From: Microbacterium sp. MM2322
Lineage (GTDB): Bacteria > Actinomycetota > Actinomycetes > Actinomycetales > Microbacteriaceae
Assembly: GCF_964186585.1 (NCBI RefSeq)
Contig: NZ_OZ075067.1
Location: 2,542,001 to 2,606,000 of the forward strand
Length of the DNA stretch: 64,000 bases
Direction of reading: 5' to 3'
Shown here: one piece after another, positions 43,239 through 53,600 of the stretch
Layout of the letters: the number at the start of each line of letters is the position of its first letter
Position numbering within the stretch: the first letter of the stretch is position 1
The notes under the pieces: generated by a model
The model's database searches: none
Seen by the model: only the letters and a program-made list of their open reading frames with translations
Told to the model about the DNA's origin: nothing
Made by a program: the position numbers and the translations under genes

Positions 43239-45368
43239 TTCGGCGGGCGCCTGAGAGACCGTCGGAGACGGCGTAGGCGTGGGCGTCGCCGGCGCGACGG
43301 TGCTTTCGACGAACTGTGGACGAACGGTGACCGGGATCTTCGCGACACCGTCGACCGGCTGCACCGTCCGACTGCCGCCCACCATGTTCGTCACCGTCAC
43401 GGGGGTGTCGCTCCGCACAGACATCTCCGTCTTTCCCTTCGGCGCCCACACGATGCGGACGGCGTCCTTCTCCTCTCCGAAACGGACGGAATGGATGCCC
43501 TTGCCCGCCGACTCCGTTGCCTCGAGCGCCCGACCGTCCAGTCGCGCGATCATGATGGCCGCGGCGTATCCCACGGGCTTCGGCGGGAAGGCCGCGACAC
43601 CCGTGGCCTTCTGGTAGTACATGCCGAAGTTGCCCTCGTGCTTGGCCGGGTCGCGGTCGTCATTGATGAGGTCGTACCAGAAGAACTTCTCGGCACCGCT
43701 CGAGAGCGCCGTCACCGACGTGCGGACAAAGTAGTCGGCCTGTGCGGACACCGTCCGGCCACCGGTCTTGGAGGAGCTGCCGAGCTCGGTGATCCAGATG
43801 GGACGCGTGGTCTTGCCGTTGTCCTTCATGCTGCGATTGGCCTCATCGATGACCCCGGCGAGCGATTCGGGCTTGCTGGAGACCTCGTAGGGGTGGAAGC
43901 TCATGGCGTCCGAGTACGCCAGCCCGCCCGCGCGCCACAGACCGTTGAACCAGGGCGCGTCGTATCGGGCCGTCGAGCCGGCGATGATCGGAAGGTCCGG
44001 ATCGACCTTCTCGACAGCGCTGTGCACGGACTTCAGCAGTGGAACGTAACAGGAGGGCTTGGTCCCGCAGGCGGTCTTATTGAACCGCGTGTGGTTGAAC
44101 TCGTTGAAGACTTCCAGCCCGACGAGGTCGAAACGATCCGCGATGGCCGCGGCGTACTTGCCGTACGCGGCGACAGCAGCGGGACTCTCGGGCACCTTGC
44201 CGTTGCCGTAGAGCTCGTTGCCGTAGTTCACGATGCCGAGAAGGTGCACGCCCTGCGCGTGGAGCCGGTCGAAGCCGTTAACGTAGTGCTTCTCCCAGTC
44301 GTACTTCCCCTTCGTGGTCTCGTTCCAGCGCCAGAGGACGTCGTTTCGAGCGAGCCCGATCCCCAACGAGGAGGTCAGGTCCGCGGCATCCGAATAGACG
44401 CCGTCCTCGACGTGGAGCCCCACACCGAAGCGCTGGTCTGCAGCGATGCTCGTGCCGTCGTAGTCGACGACACCGAGCTGGGTCTTCACGGTTCCTGAAC
44501 CCGTCTTGACGGAGAGGTTGTAGTAACCCTCCTTCAGCCCCGTGAGCGGGACCGAGTCGAGCGAGTGGGACACCTCGGCGGCGCCCTTCGCAGCGACCGC
44601 GCCACCGGCATCCGTCGCGGTCCACGAGACGGCGCCCGCAGGTGCGCGCACCGCGAGCATCGGGTCGGATGCCGGGAGGATCAGCGACCTGTTGACGATC
44701 GTGTCCTTGCCGCCGACCTTCTCGAACGAGGGGTTGGCGATGACGTTCTTGCCGTCTTTTCCGACGAGCGACACCTTGTCGACACCGAGACCGCTGACCG
44801 GCCCCTCGAGGATCAGGCGGACCTGCGCCTTCTTCGCCCCGGCAGGTGCGACGAAGGTTCCGGACACCGTGGACCAGGTGGCGCTGAGCTCGGAGAGGGC
44901 GACCCGTTGCCCTCCCACATCGAACGAGGCGCTGACGGCCTCGGGAAGCGAAGTCAGCGAGCGGACCTGCGCGGAGAATTCGTAGGTGTCGCCCGCGACG
45001 ACGGCGGCGTCCACCGCGAGCGCCGCGGTCTTGCCGTCGACCACCGGGGCGTCGACATAGGCAGCGACGGCACCATCGGCGGCCTGGCCGACCTGCGGCA
45101 CGACGCGCGCGATCTTGGTGGTCGGCGCCTGCGTCCAGGAGTCGAAGTCGCCGACGGCCGGCACGGAGCGCGGCGCAGCGGCGGGCTGAGGGGCGGCCTC
45201 CGCGGTCGGCGTGGGGGTCGACGCGACAGAAGGCGGGGCGGCGGTGGTCGTTCGCGGCGCAGCGGGCGGTGTCGAGTTCGCCGCCGACACAAGCGCAACG
45301 GATCCCGCTGCCGCTCCCCCGACCACGATGGCAGCGCCCACGGCGATCACACGTTTGGTCACTCGCAC
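43236..45368 (-). CDS. Secreted glycosidase of clan GH-A type with N-terminal binding-like domains
   Basis: A 710-residue exported protein. It has a signal peptide (~1-30), a Thr/Pro-rich linker (~31-70), a beta-sandwich-like region (~75-205) and a second one (~206-300). The (beta/alpha)8-like catalytic domain (~310-600) follows, then a small C-terminal beta domain. EVFNEFNH places the acid/base at E423, and WITELGSS the nucleophile at E528, the spacing expected for retaining clan GH-A enzymes such as GH5, GH39 or related families. The substrate is unknown; trimming of the neighbouring exported glycan is a reasonable guess. The GTG start has GGGAGG seven bases before it. Confidence 0.82.
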   Translation of the reverse strand: MRVTKRVIAVGAAIVVGGAAAGSVALVSAANSTPPAAPRTTTAAPPSVASTPTPTAEAAPQPAAAPRSVPAVGDFDSWTQAPTTKIARVVPQVGQAADGAVAAYVDAPVVDGKTAALAVDAAVVAGDTYEFSAQVRSLTSLPEAVSASFDVGGQRVALSELSATWSTVSGTFVAPAGAKKAQVRLILEGPVSGLGVDKVSLVGKDGKNVIANPSFEKVGGKDTIVNRSLILPASDPMLAVRAPAGAVSWTATDAGGAVAAKGAAEVSHSLDSVPLTGLKEGYYNLSVKTGSGTVKTQLGVVDYDGTSIAADQRFGVGLHVEDGVYSDAADLTSSLGIGLARNDVLWRWNETTKGKYDWEKHYVNGFDRLHAQGVHLLGIVNYGNELYGNGKVPESPAAVAAYGKYAAAIADRFDLVGLEVFNEFNHTRFNKTACGTKPSCYVPLLKSVHSAVEKVDPDLPIIAGSTARYDAPWFNGLWRAGGLAYSDAMSFHPYEVSSKPESLAGVIDEANRSMKDNGKTTRPIWITELGSSSKTGGRTVSAQADYFVRTSVTALSSGAEKFFWYDLINDDRDPAKHEGNFGMYYQKATGVAAFPPKPVGYAAAIMIARLDGRALEATESAGKGIHSVRFGEEKDAVRIVWAPKGKTEMSVRSDTPVTVTNMVGGSRTVQPVDGVAKIPVTVRPQFVESTVAPATPTPTPSPTVSQAPAE

Positions 45369-45418
45369 AGTCGAGCCTCCCTGTAGTCCGGATCAAACTC
45401 GACCATCTTCACAGATCG

Positions 45419-47206
45419 TCAGCCGACGGCAGAATCGCCGCCCGTCGAATCGTCGGCGGGGGGCGACACAGGATCGGTCGTCGGCGGCGGAACCTCGACT
45501 GTGGGAGGAGTAATGGGCTCCTGCGGTTCGGGCGTTTCTTCCGGAGGGGAAGTCGGCTCCGGGGATGCGGACGGAGCCGGCGCCGTCGGTTCGACCACCG
45601 GCGGAACAGTGGCCTCGGGCGTCGGGTCGGTGGTGGCGCGCGGCACGTCAGGTGCGTCCTGAGGAGTGCTGGCACGCGGAGTCGGGGTCTGAGTCGGTGC
45701 GTCAGGCAGCACACGGTCCACCGTGACCACTTCTGCGACTGCCGAACCGCCTTCGCTCCGCGCGGTCAGGGTGTATGTCCAGGAGGCCTCCGCGCACGGG
45801 TAGACCACCGAGTACTCGTCTTTGGCGGAGGGGAGTTCGTCTGCGATCCGCCCTGCTTTCGCCTCGACCCCGCCCGCGAGCGCCACATGACTTGCACTCT
45901 GGGTCTTCCAGGCGAGCTGAACGGTCGCCGTGCTGGCCGTGGTTTCACACTCCGCCGTCGATGCGGCAGCCTCGAAACGTGAGATCTGGGGGGCTGTCGG
46001 GAGTGCGCTGGGAGACGAGCGGACCAGGGCGGACGGTTCCGCATCAGCAGCCGGAACCGCAGATAGCAAGGCGATCGCTGCTCCCGCTGCGGCGGCGAGG
46101 AGCATGACACCACCGGTGATCGCGATCGCCACGATCCGTCGACGCTTCGCCGTCTTCGCTGAGCGTCGATAGAGCTCTCGGCGCAGGGCTGCGCGCGTCG
46201 AGGCGTGGGACGCCGGCACATCCACTGTGGCCGCGATCAGGAGTTCCTCGAACGGGTCGGAGCGATCAGTCCCAGCCGCGGGTCGGTGGGGCGATGGAGG
46301 GGTTCGCTGGTCACCGTCACCCCGCGACGGCGCAGCCTCCGGTACGGCTGCGGGTGCCGGCTTCTCGGTGGCAGCGGAGGTTGGCGTGGCTGCCCCGACG
46401 GCAACACTGCCCGGCTGCTTCGTCCACCTCACGTACTCGTCGATGACCTCCTTCGCGTCACCGTCTGCACGGAGTTCCCCCTTGTGCACCCACAGCACTC
46501 GCTCACACGTGTCGCGGAGCGAACCGGCCGAATGGCTCACGATCATGACGAGGCCGGCGGTATCGCGGAGCTCTCTAATCCGCTGCTCGCTCTTCAGCTT
46601 GAAGCGGCGATCACCGACGGCAAGGGCTTCATCGATGAGGAGGATGGAATGCGCCTTGGCGGAAGCGATGGCGAACCGGAGCCGCGCACCCATGCCCGAC
46701 GAGTACGTCTTCATCGGGTGGTACAGAAAGTCGTTGAGCTCTGCGAAATCCGCGATCTCTCCGACATGGGCAGCCGCTTCTTCGGGCGTGAAGCCCATCG
46801 CAAGGAGCCCGAGTTTGATGTTGTTCTCACCCGAGAGTTCGGGGACGAGCGCTGCGTTCACGCCCAAGAGCACGGGACGGTCGGCCGCCCAGATCGCTCC
46901 CTGCGACGTCGGGATGAGACCGCTCATCGCCCGGAAGAGGGTCGATTTGCCGGAACCGTTGTGCCCGACGACCCCGATCGTCTCCCCCTCGGAGGCGGTG
47001 AAGGACACTCCCCTCACAGCGGGGACCGTTTGCAGATCCCGCCCACCGCGGAATGCGCGAGTGCTGAGCAAACTGTCGCGGGCGGTCATCCGTTTGCCGG
47101 ATGCGTACACGCGGTAGGTGACGTGGGCGTTCTGCGCCACCACCATCGGACGCGGGCTGGTGTTGCCGTCGCCGCCCGGTCTGGAGATCTCAGTCGCTGA
47201 GGCCAT
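45419..47206 (-). CDS. Polysaccharide ABC transporter ATPase with membrane-anchored outside tail (TagH/Wzt-like)
   Basis: A 595-residue protein. The ATPase domain (~25-255) has Walker A GHNGSGKST (81-89), signature SSGMG (169-173) and Walker B ILLIDE (188-193). It resembles the exporters of teichoic acids and O-antigens. Unlike a plain ATPase, a disordered linker (~260-345) leads to one membrane helix (~358-383) and an outside domain of ~215 residues ending in a Pro/Thr/Glu-rich stretch. TagH of firmicutes has a similar build. It overlaps the permease by 17 bases. GGAGG before the ATG at 47206 supports this start. Confidence 0.87.
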   Translation of the reverse strand: MASATEISRPGGDGNTSPRPMVVAQNAHVTYRVYASGKRMTARDSLLSTRAFRGGRDLQTVPAVRGVSFTASEGETIGVVGHNGSGKSTLFRAMSGLIPTSQGAIWAADRPVLLGVNAALVPELSGENNIKLGLLAMGFTPEEAAAHVGEIADFAELNDFLYHPMKTYSSGMGARLRFAIASAKAHSILLIDEALAVGDRRFKLKSEQRIRELRDTAGLVMIVSHSAGSLRDTCERVLWVHKGELRADGDAKEVIDEYVRWTKQPGSVAVGAATPTSAATEKPAPAAVPEAAPSRGDGDQRTPPSPHRPAAGTDRSDPFEELLIAATVDVPASHASTRAALRRELYRRSAKTAKRRRIVAIAITGGVMLLAAAAGAAIALLSAVPAADAEPSALVRSSPSALPTAPQISRFEAAASTAECETTASTATVQLAWKTQSASHVALAGGVEAKAGRIADELPSAKDEYSVVYPCAEASWTYTLTARSEGGSAVAEVVTVDRVLPDAPTQTPTPRASTPQDAPDVPRATTDPTPEATVPPVVEPTAPAPSASPEPTSPPEETPEPQEPITPPTVEVPPPTTDPVSPPADDSTGGDSAVG

Positions 47207-48044
47207 ATCGCGCCTCCGCCCGCCAGAAGTACACCGCACCGAAGACGAGCGCCAGAACTGCCCATACGGGAGCCGCGATGTACGCGAGCAAGGGCGCGGA
47301 ATGGCTGGGGATCATGACGTCACGCACGAGGGCGATGAAATCGTAGGTAGGGATGAGATGGATGATCGTGAGGGGCACGGGCTGCTCCGCGAACACCGCA
47401 TCCGCCTGGAAAAGAATGCCTGAGACGTAGAAGAGGATGCGGTTGATCGTCGGGATCAACTGCTGGATGTCTCGGGCCCACACCGAGAGTCGGGCCACGA
47501 TGAGAGCGACTCCGAAGTTGAAGATCGTCATGACCACGAGGATCGGCACCACGAGGAGCCAGGACCAGCTGATGGGGATCCCGAAGACGAGAAGCAAGAC
47601 TCCCAGCAGGAGAACGATCGGGATCATCCTCATCGCCTGCTCGATGACGACAGCTACGGGCAGAAGGATCCTCGGAAATCCGAGGCTCTGGACGAGCTTG
47701 GCGTTGCTCGTGATCGCTTTGGAGCCGCTCCCGAAGCAGCCTGTCCAGTACTCGAAGACAAAGACCCCGGTGATCAGGAAGGGGATCCAGTCATCGGGTC
47801 TGGCGGCGCTCGACAAGACAGCTCCGAAGATCGCTCCGTAGATCAGCACCGTCATCAACGGCTTCAGCACGATCCACAGCACTCCGAGCCGGTTCTCCAG
47901 AAGCGATCCGACAAGGCGGTGCCCCGCCAGGGTGACCGCGAACTGGCGACGGCGCCATGCTTCAGCCAGGTACGAACCGAACGGAGGACGCCGTCCGACG
48001 AGGACGAGTCCATCAGCCGGAGGTCGAAGGCGAGCTTCCACCAA
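47190..48044 (-). CDS. Polysaccharide ABC transporter permease (ABC-2, Wzm/TagG-like)
   Basis: A 284-residue permease with about six membrane helices. The N-terminal amphipathic segment and LLENRLGVLWIVLKPL are typical of the ABC-2 exporter family. It should pair with the overlapping ATPase to move a lipid-linked glycan to the outer face. The GTG start at 48044 is the first in the frame. It is divergent from the GT2-GT4 gene with a 147-bp spacer. Confidence 0.9.
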   Translation of the reverse strand: MVEARLRPPADGLVLVGRRPPFGSYLAEAWRRRQFAVTLAGHRLVGSLLENRLGVLWIVLKPLMTVLIYGAIFGAVLSSAARPDDWIPFLITGVFVFEYWTGCFGSGSKAITSNAKLVQSLGFPRILLPVAVVIEQAMRMIPIVLLLGVLLLVFGIPISWSWLLVVPILVVMTIFNFGVALIVARLSVWARDIQQLIPTINRILFYVSGILFQADAVFAEQPVPLTIIHLIPTYDFIALVRDVMIPSHSAPLLAYIAAPVWAVLALVFGAVYFWRAEARYGLSD

Positions 48045-48178
48045 GGGAATCGATACCTCTCATCATGGCGAAACAGCGCGTGCGAAGCCTCGCGCCTCGT
48101 CGATGATACTCGTCACAGCGGTTCACGCTTCCTTGGTCACCCCCCGCGTGCGCCACACGACCCCGACGGCGCTACGGA

Positions 48179-48184
48179 TACACT
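48179..48184 (+). promoter_or_regulatory. Possible -10 element of a leaderless transcript for the GT2-GT4 gene
   Basis: TACACT followed by seven bases and the ATG at 48192. There is no ribosome binding site, which supports a leaderless mRNA. The -35 is poor. Confidence 0.45.
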
Positions 48185-48191
48185 CTTCTCA

Positions 48192-50528
48192 ATGTCAGCG
48201 CCGGCCAGGATTTCCATCGTCATTCCCGTGTACAACGATGAGTCCACGATCGCTGCAGCGTTACGAAGCTGCGTATCGCAGACGCTCCCGCAAATCGAGG
48301 TCATCTGCGTTGACGATGCCTCGACGGATCGGACAGCAGCGATCATCGAGGACTTCGCGCGACGGGATTCTCGAGTGAGACTTCTCCGCCACGATGAGAA
48401 CATGACCGCCCTGCAATCGCGGCGGACCGGGATCGAGGCTGCGCGCGGCGAATACGTCCTCTTCTTGGACGGCGACGATGAACTCGTTCCTTCTGCAGCG
48501 CAGACGCTGCTGCATCGAGCAGAGTCCTCCGGCGCAGACCTCGTCGGCTTCGGCGTCACGGTTGTCGAACGAGACGGCCGCACGCAAGGAGGGTACGAGC
48601 GGAAGCTGCAGCCCCGAGACGAGGAGCTTTCGGGGATCGATGTGCTCACAGGACTTTTCCCGATCGGGCGTCCCGCACAAGGCCAGCTCTGGCGTTTTCT
48701 CTTCAGAGCAGGACTGCTCACCGAGGCCTACGACCTGATCCCGCGAAACCTGAAACTGGCGCGGGTCAACGACCTTCCACTGATGTTCCTCGTCGCTGCG
48801 CTGGCCACGTCATACGTCTCGACCCGCGACAAGCTGTACCGCTATCACTTCGGGCGCGGCACGAGCGGGCACGACATCGAGGATCTCGACCGAGCAGACT
48901 TCTACATCTCGGCCATCAGATCGATCGACAGCGTGCGGTCCGCGGTCGAGCAGGTTGCGCGAGGACATGCGCACGCCCCTGCCGTTCAGGAGGCCTACGA
49001 CTCTGCACGGTTGTCCCTCATCGGCTACGTGTGCTCCCAACTCATCGCGCGAACTCAGGGGGCCGACGTCTTGGCCGGAGCCATGCGACTCCTCCACGAG
49101 GCAGCTCCTGCCGCTGATGTCGCACGCGGCGCACTGCTCTTCTACCCCCGCACCATCCCCGTCCTGAAGGCCTATGCGCCATTCGTCCCACCGACCGGAG
49201 AGCGTGCCCGCAACATCCTGCTCGCTGTGTCCTCGTTGCGCACGGGCGGCATCTCAGCTGTCGTGATCGCGCAGGCGATCCACCTGCAGGCTGCCGGATA
49301 CCAGGTGACTGTCGTCGCGCGTTCGGGGGGAAGCGAGCCCGATGTGCTGCCTCCGGGCATCCCGCTGATAGAAATCACCTCGACCGACCTCCTCGACCGG
49401 CTCAGAGAATGGGCAGACGTCTGCGAAGACCGACGGATCGACGTCGTCATCGACCATCAGGTGCTCTACACCCGGTACTGGCCCGAATTCGCGCTAGCGG
49501 CGCGAGCGGCAGGGGCCAGGACCATCGGATGGGTCCATAATTTCGTCGGACGGCCGATCATGGATCGAAGCGACCGGCTGTCGCTGATCGACCGGTGCGC
49601 AGGGACCCTCTCACGGATCGTCGCATTGTCACCTCTCGACGTCGCCTACTTCAAGCTTCGCGGCGTCGCACATGCGTCTTACCTCCCCAACCCTCCGTCC
49701 CACATGCTTCTCGACGCGAACGCGGTCGAGAAAAAGAGCGCTCCATCGGGGCGAATGAACCTCGTGTGGTGGGGACGCCTCGAGCAACGCACCAAGCAGG
49801 TCTACGACCTGATCGAGGTCGCCGTCCATCTCACCAGGTACGGCGTGGACTTCGAGCTTCTGGTGATCGGGCCGGACTGGAACGATGCGACTGCGAAGAA
49901 GTTCAACGCGGAAGCTCGCCGGCGAAAGGTAGACGGATCCGTCCGCGCAATCGGTGCGCTGCGCGGCCAGAAGCTCTTGGACCGTATCGATGCAGCCGAC
50001 GCTTTCGTCTCGACGAGCGTGATCGAGGGCTTCCAACTCACCCTCGCCGAGGCTCAGTCGCGCGGCCTTCCCGTTTTCATGTACGAGCTCCCGTGGCTGA
50101 CGCTCGTCCAGGACAACGCGGGCGTCGTCACAGCTCCACAAGGCGATGCGCCTGGTCTTGCCCGCGCCATCGCGGTCTCCCTGAGAGACCCGGGCGCATT
50201 CGATGCGTTGTCCCGCGCCTCACTGGACGCGGCACGAGGACAACTCTCCGTCGATTTCGCGGCGTTGTACTCGCAGCTGGTCCATGACCAGCTTCCGCCC
50301 GAGTACTCTCCGGAGCCCACGCTCGCCGACGCCGCCGCTCTTCTCGGCCATCTTGTGTTCTACGCGGAGCTGGCGAACGTCCCGATGCCCACACGACAGC
50401 TGGACACTTCCACCAAGGGCGCCCGGGCATGGCAATCGGCCGCACCGCTCGGGCGGGCCGTCTTGCGTCGGCTACCAGGCTTGCGTCCGTTGGCACACAG
50501 GGCGAAGGGGTGGCTTCGCGCGCATTGA
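48192..50528 (+). CDS. Two-domain glycosyltransferase (GT2 + GT4)
   Basis: A 778-residue cytoplasmic protein with two transferase modules. The GT2 domain (~5-260) begins ISIVIPVYNDEST and has the metal-binding DGDD (93-96). A helical connector follows. The GT4-like domain (~340-720) has SLRTGGISAVV (donor-side loop), WWGRLEQRTKQV and the ExxxxxxxE pattern in EGFQLTLAE. One protein can thus add two sugars, perhaps in sequence. The ATG at 48192 is chosen because the GT2 fold begins there; a longer in-frame opening to 47919 overlaps the divergent permease gene. Confidence 0.88.
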   Translation: MSAPARISIVIPVYNDESTIAAALRSCVSQTLPQIEVICVDDASTDRTAAIIEDFARRDSRVRLLRHDENMTALQSRRTGIEAARGEYVLFLDGDDELVPSAAQTLLHRAESSGADLVGFGVTVVERDGRTQGGYERKLQPRDEELSGIDVLTGLFPIGRPAQGQLWRFLFRAGLLTEAYDLIPRNLKLARVNDLPLMFLVAALATSYVSTRDKLYRYHFGRGTSGHDIEDLDRADFYISAIRSIDSVRSAVEQVARGHAHAPAVQEAYDSARLSLIGYVCSQLIARTQGADVLAGAMRLLHEAAPAADVARGALLFYPRTIPVLKAYAPFVPPTGERARNILLAVSSLRTGGISAVVIAQAIHLQAAGYQVTVVARSGGSEPDVLPPGIPLIEITSTDLLDRLREWADVCEDRRIDVVIDHQVLYTRYWPEFALAARAAGARTIGWVHNFVGRPIMDRSDRLSLIDRCAGTLSRIVALSPLDVAYFKLRGVAHASYLPNPPSHMLLDANAVEKKSAPSGRMNLVWWGRLEQRTKQVYDLIEVAVHLTRYGVDFELLVIGPDWNDATAKKFNAEARRRKVDGSVRAIGALRGQKLLDRIDAADAFVSTSVIEGFQLTLAEAQSRGLPVFMYELPWLTLVQDNAGVVTAPQGDAPGLARAIAVSLRDPGAFDALSRASLDAARGQLSVDFAALYSQLVHDQLPPEYSPEPTLADAAALLGHLVFYAELANVPMPTRQLDTSTKGARAWQSAAPLGRAVLRRLPGLRPLAHRAKGWLRAH

Positions 50529-50561
50529 GCGGGTCGTCCGAGTCCCCCCCGTCATGGGGGC

Positions 50562-50597
50562 GGAGGTGAAAGCCGCGCGACCGCCGCTTTCACCTCC
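50562..50597. terminator. Hairpin between convergent glycosyltransferase genes
   Basis: GGAGGTGAAAGC (50562-50573) and GCTTTCACCTCC (50586-50597) form a perfect 12-bp stem with a 12-base loop. It lies between stops at 50528 (plus) and 50607 (minus). There is no U-tract on either side, so it may be a factor-assisted or weak terminator. Confidence 0.55.
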
Positions 50598-50606
50598 CCA
50601 TGCCCC

Positions 50607-53600
50607 TTAGTCGGCGAAGCTGGACTGACGTTCGAACTCGCGGCTCAGCTCGCTGCGACGCAGCTCGTAGAGCGGCCGCAGTTCCTCGGGAATGCGACTC
50701 GCCGCCCACGAGAGCAGATGCTGGGCGAAATGGTTCCATTCCTCGCGGACTCCGTCATACGAGTCCATGGCGGAGATGCGCTCGTGCGTCCCTCGCAGCG
50801 CTTCCAGAACCGCGAGGCGCCGCGCGTCATTGATGTTCGTGATCTGCTCACGGGACGTGAACTTGCGATGGACGCACACCTCGCCTTCGAAGAACGAGAT
50901 TCGCGAGGCGGCGGCAATCGAATGCCAGTGGAACAGCACATCGTTGTGAACAACGGTCGGGCCGAAGAAGATGTTCGCATCGTGCAGAACACGCGTCCGG
51001 ATCAGTCGGTTCCACGGATAGTTGATGAGCTGCGTCGCCTCCTGCTGCCGACGCCGGTGGCTGACGGCCTTCGACGCTCGGCTCCACACTTCGCGGTCAG
51101 CGTCGAACATCCCGCGGGAACGTCCTTCGTCGGTGTACTCGATGCGGTACTTCATGAACAAGAGGTCCGAGGATTCCTCGTCAGCCTGCCGGACGGCGGC
51201 GACGATTGCAGCCGAATCGATGACGTCATCCGCGTCGAGGAAGTAGGTGTAGCGGCCCGAAGCGAGAGGGATGACCGAGTTACGAGCTCGTCCCGCACCG
51301 CGATTGCCCTGTGAGAAGACGTGGACGTTCTCGAACCGCGCTTCGTAATCCTCCATGATCGACAACGAATCGTCGGTGGAGCCGTCATCGACGAGGAGTA
51401 GGTCGAAACGCAGTCCCTTGATCGCCAGAACCGAATCGATGGTCGGCTTCAGCAGTGCTGAGCTGTTGAAGACAGGGACCACGATCGTCAGGTCGAGGTC
51501 AGGGTACGCCGAGCGGAACGACGTCAGCTTCGTCCGAGTCTTCTCAGGGATGTCTGCGGTCGGGGCAGCTTCGATCGCGCGCTCGTACACCTCGGCGAAT
51601 CCGCGACGGATCATCGCCGCGGCGGACACCTGAGTCTGCTTCGTGGCCACCCACAGGGTCCGATCCAGATAGTTCGCGAACGACGCGAACAGCACCTCTC
51701 TGTGGGCCGGGTCTGACCCGAGCAACGAGTTGAGGACCGTGTTCATGTGGTTCACGAACGCGCCGAGCTTGTACGTCTGCGCGCTCATTGTCTGACCTTC
51801 GCGTTCCATGCGGTGGAAGCTGATCACTTCATCGCACAGGACCACACGACGTGCGCGCGACAGAACGAACCAGTGGAGTGGGTTGTCTTCGTAGAAGTAG
51901 TCGCCTTCCGGATAGACGATCCCGTGCTCCTCCAGGAATGAGCGTCGGTACAGCTTTCGCCACGGCACGGGCGAGAGCCTGAACAGCGCGGTGTGATCGA
52001 CCGCGGAGAGAACCTGGCCCACAGGCAGTTCCCCCCACACCTTGCGGTCGTAGGACTCGGTGCCCTCCGTGAGCTGGTCCGTGAAGGTTCGGAAGTCTCC
52101 GACGACAAGGTCAGCTTCGTGGGTCTCCGCTGTCTCGACCATCTTCGCGAGACCGGTTGCGGTCACGTGATCGTCGCTGTCCGCGAAAGCAACGTAGGCA
52201 CCGCGCGCAGCGCGTAGCCCGACGTTACTCGGGATTCCTGCCCCGCCCAGCGTGTTGTGGTCGAGGGCGAACACTCGGACTCGAGGGTCTTTGCGCCAGT
52301 ACTTCTGGATGATTCGACGCCCGCCATCCTTCGATGCGTCGTCCACGAGGATCAGTTCGAGATCGCGGAATTCCTGATCCAGGACAGACGAAATCGCCAC
52401 GTCCAGATAGGGCTCCACGTTGTACACCGGCATCACGACCGACACAGTCGGCCTGTCGGTGACGCGAGGTTGCGAATGCCGCGCATCGAATTGGATGTCG
52501 GACGCGCCACGCGTCGCCGACATCGGGCGCTTGGGTGCCACCAGACGCGCCTGAGCGGTGATGCGGCGCGCGGCGCGCTGCATCTTCGTCGGCACGGGCG
52601 GGGCGACAAGAAGACGATCGCCGGACAGAACCTGAGGCGCCCACGTCGGAGTTCCCTCGGTCGCCACCTGCGCACCGAACCGGATCGGGTAGTGGACGAT
52701 CCCCGCATTGGTTCGGAACGCGCCGTACAGGCGCCACCGGGAATCTGCGAACTTGGAGAGAGGGCGCGACCACGTGCGCCGGCCCGCGGACGTACTCGGC
52801 GTGAAATCCCGCCGGCGGATGGCGCCACCCTCCACCTCACGCTGCGCGAACACTCCCGTCAGGTAGCTCGCTGCGCCTGTCTCGATGATCAGATCGACCT
52901 GCTCGCCACTCACGCGGACCGATGCAGCCTCGGCTGCGAGGTAGTGGCGCTCGAGGTCATCAACTCCGGCGTCACCTGTCCGTTCCAGGATGGTGAGACC
53001 CTGATCCGATGTGACAGCGATGTGGCCAGCCTGGTTCCACACGATGGCATCCGCAGCCACCGGCGCGCGACGTGTCACCGTGCGACCGTCATCGGCAGCG
53101 TGGTCGACCAAAACCTCCCAGGCGCCTGGCCCCACGGAATCGGGACGAGCCGCGGCGACGACGCCAGAGACACCGCTCACAACGTCGAGGTCAACCGTCT
53201 CCGAACCGGAAGTGACTCGGACGCCACGAATGAGCTGGCTCACCGCACTCTGGATCGTCAGGCGAAGCCCGGTCGGGTCGAAAGCTGCTGCGATGACGGT
53301 GGGCGCCGGGAGCACCGGCAGGGCTCGCGCCCAGCCATCGAGTGTCCCGCACCAGCCTTTGACTATGTCCTCGACGTCGGCGGCAGCTATCGACTTCCCT
53401 CGGGCGTCACCTGCGGCGTCATCCTGAACGACGATGACTCGACCAGCGCTGAGGCGCAGCGAGGACGGGGAGTGCCCCTGAGCTGCACCGGCATGGCGCA
53501 CGATGAGCAAGCGAGTATCGATCTCTTGCTCGGGGTCGAGGCGGATGGCGGTCCCGTCTTGGACGAGCGCTTCGAGAGCTGGAGCGAATCGGGCGGTGCC

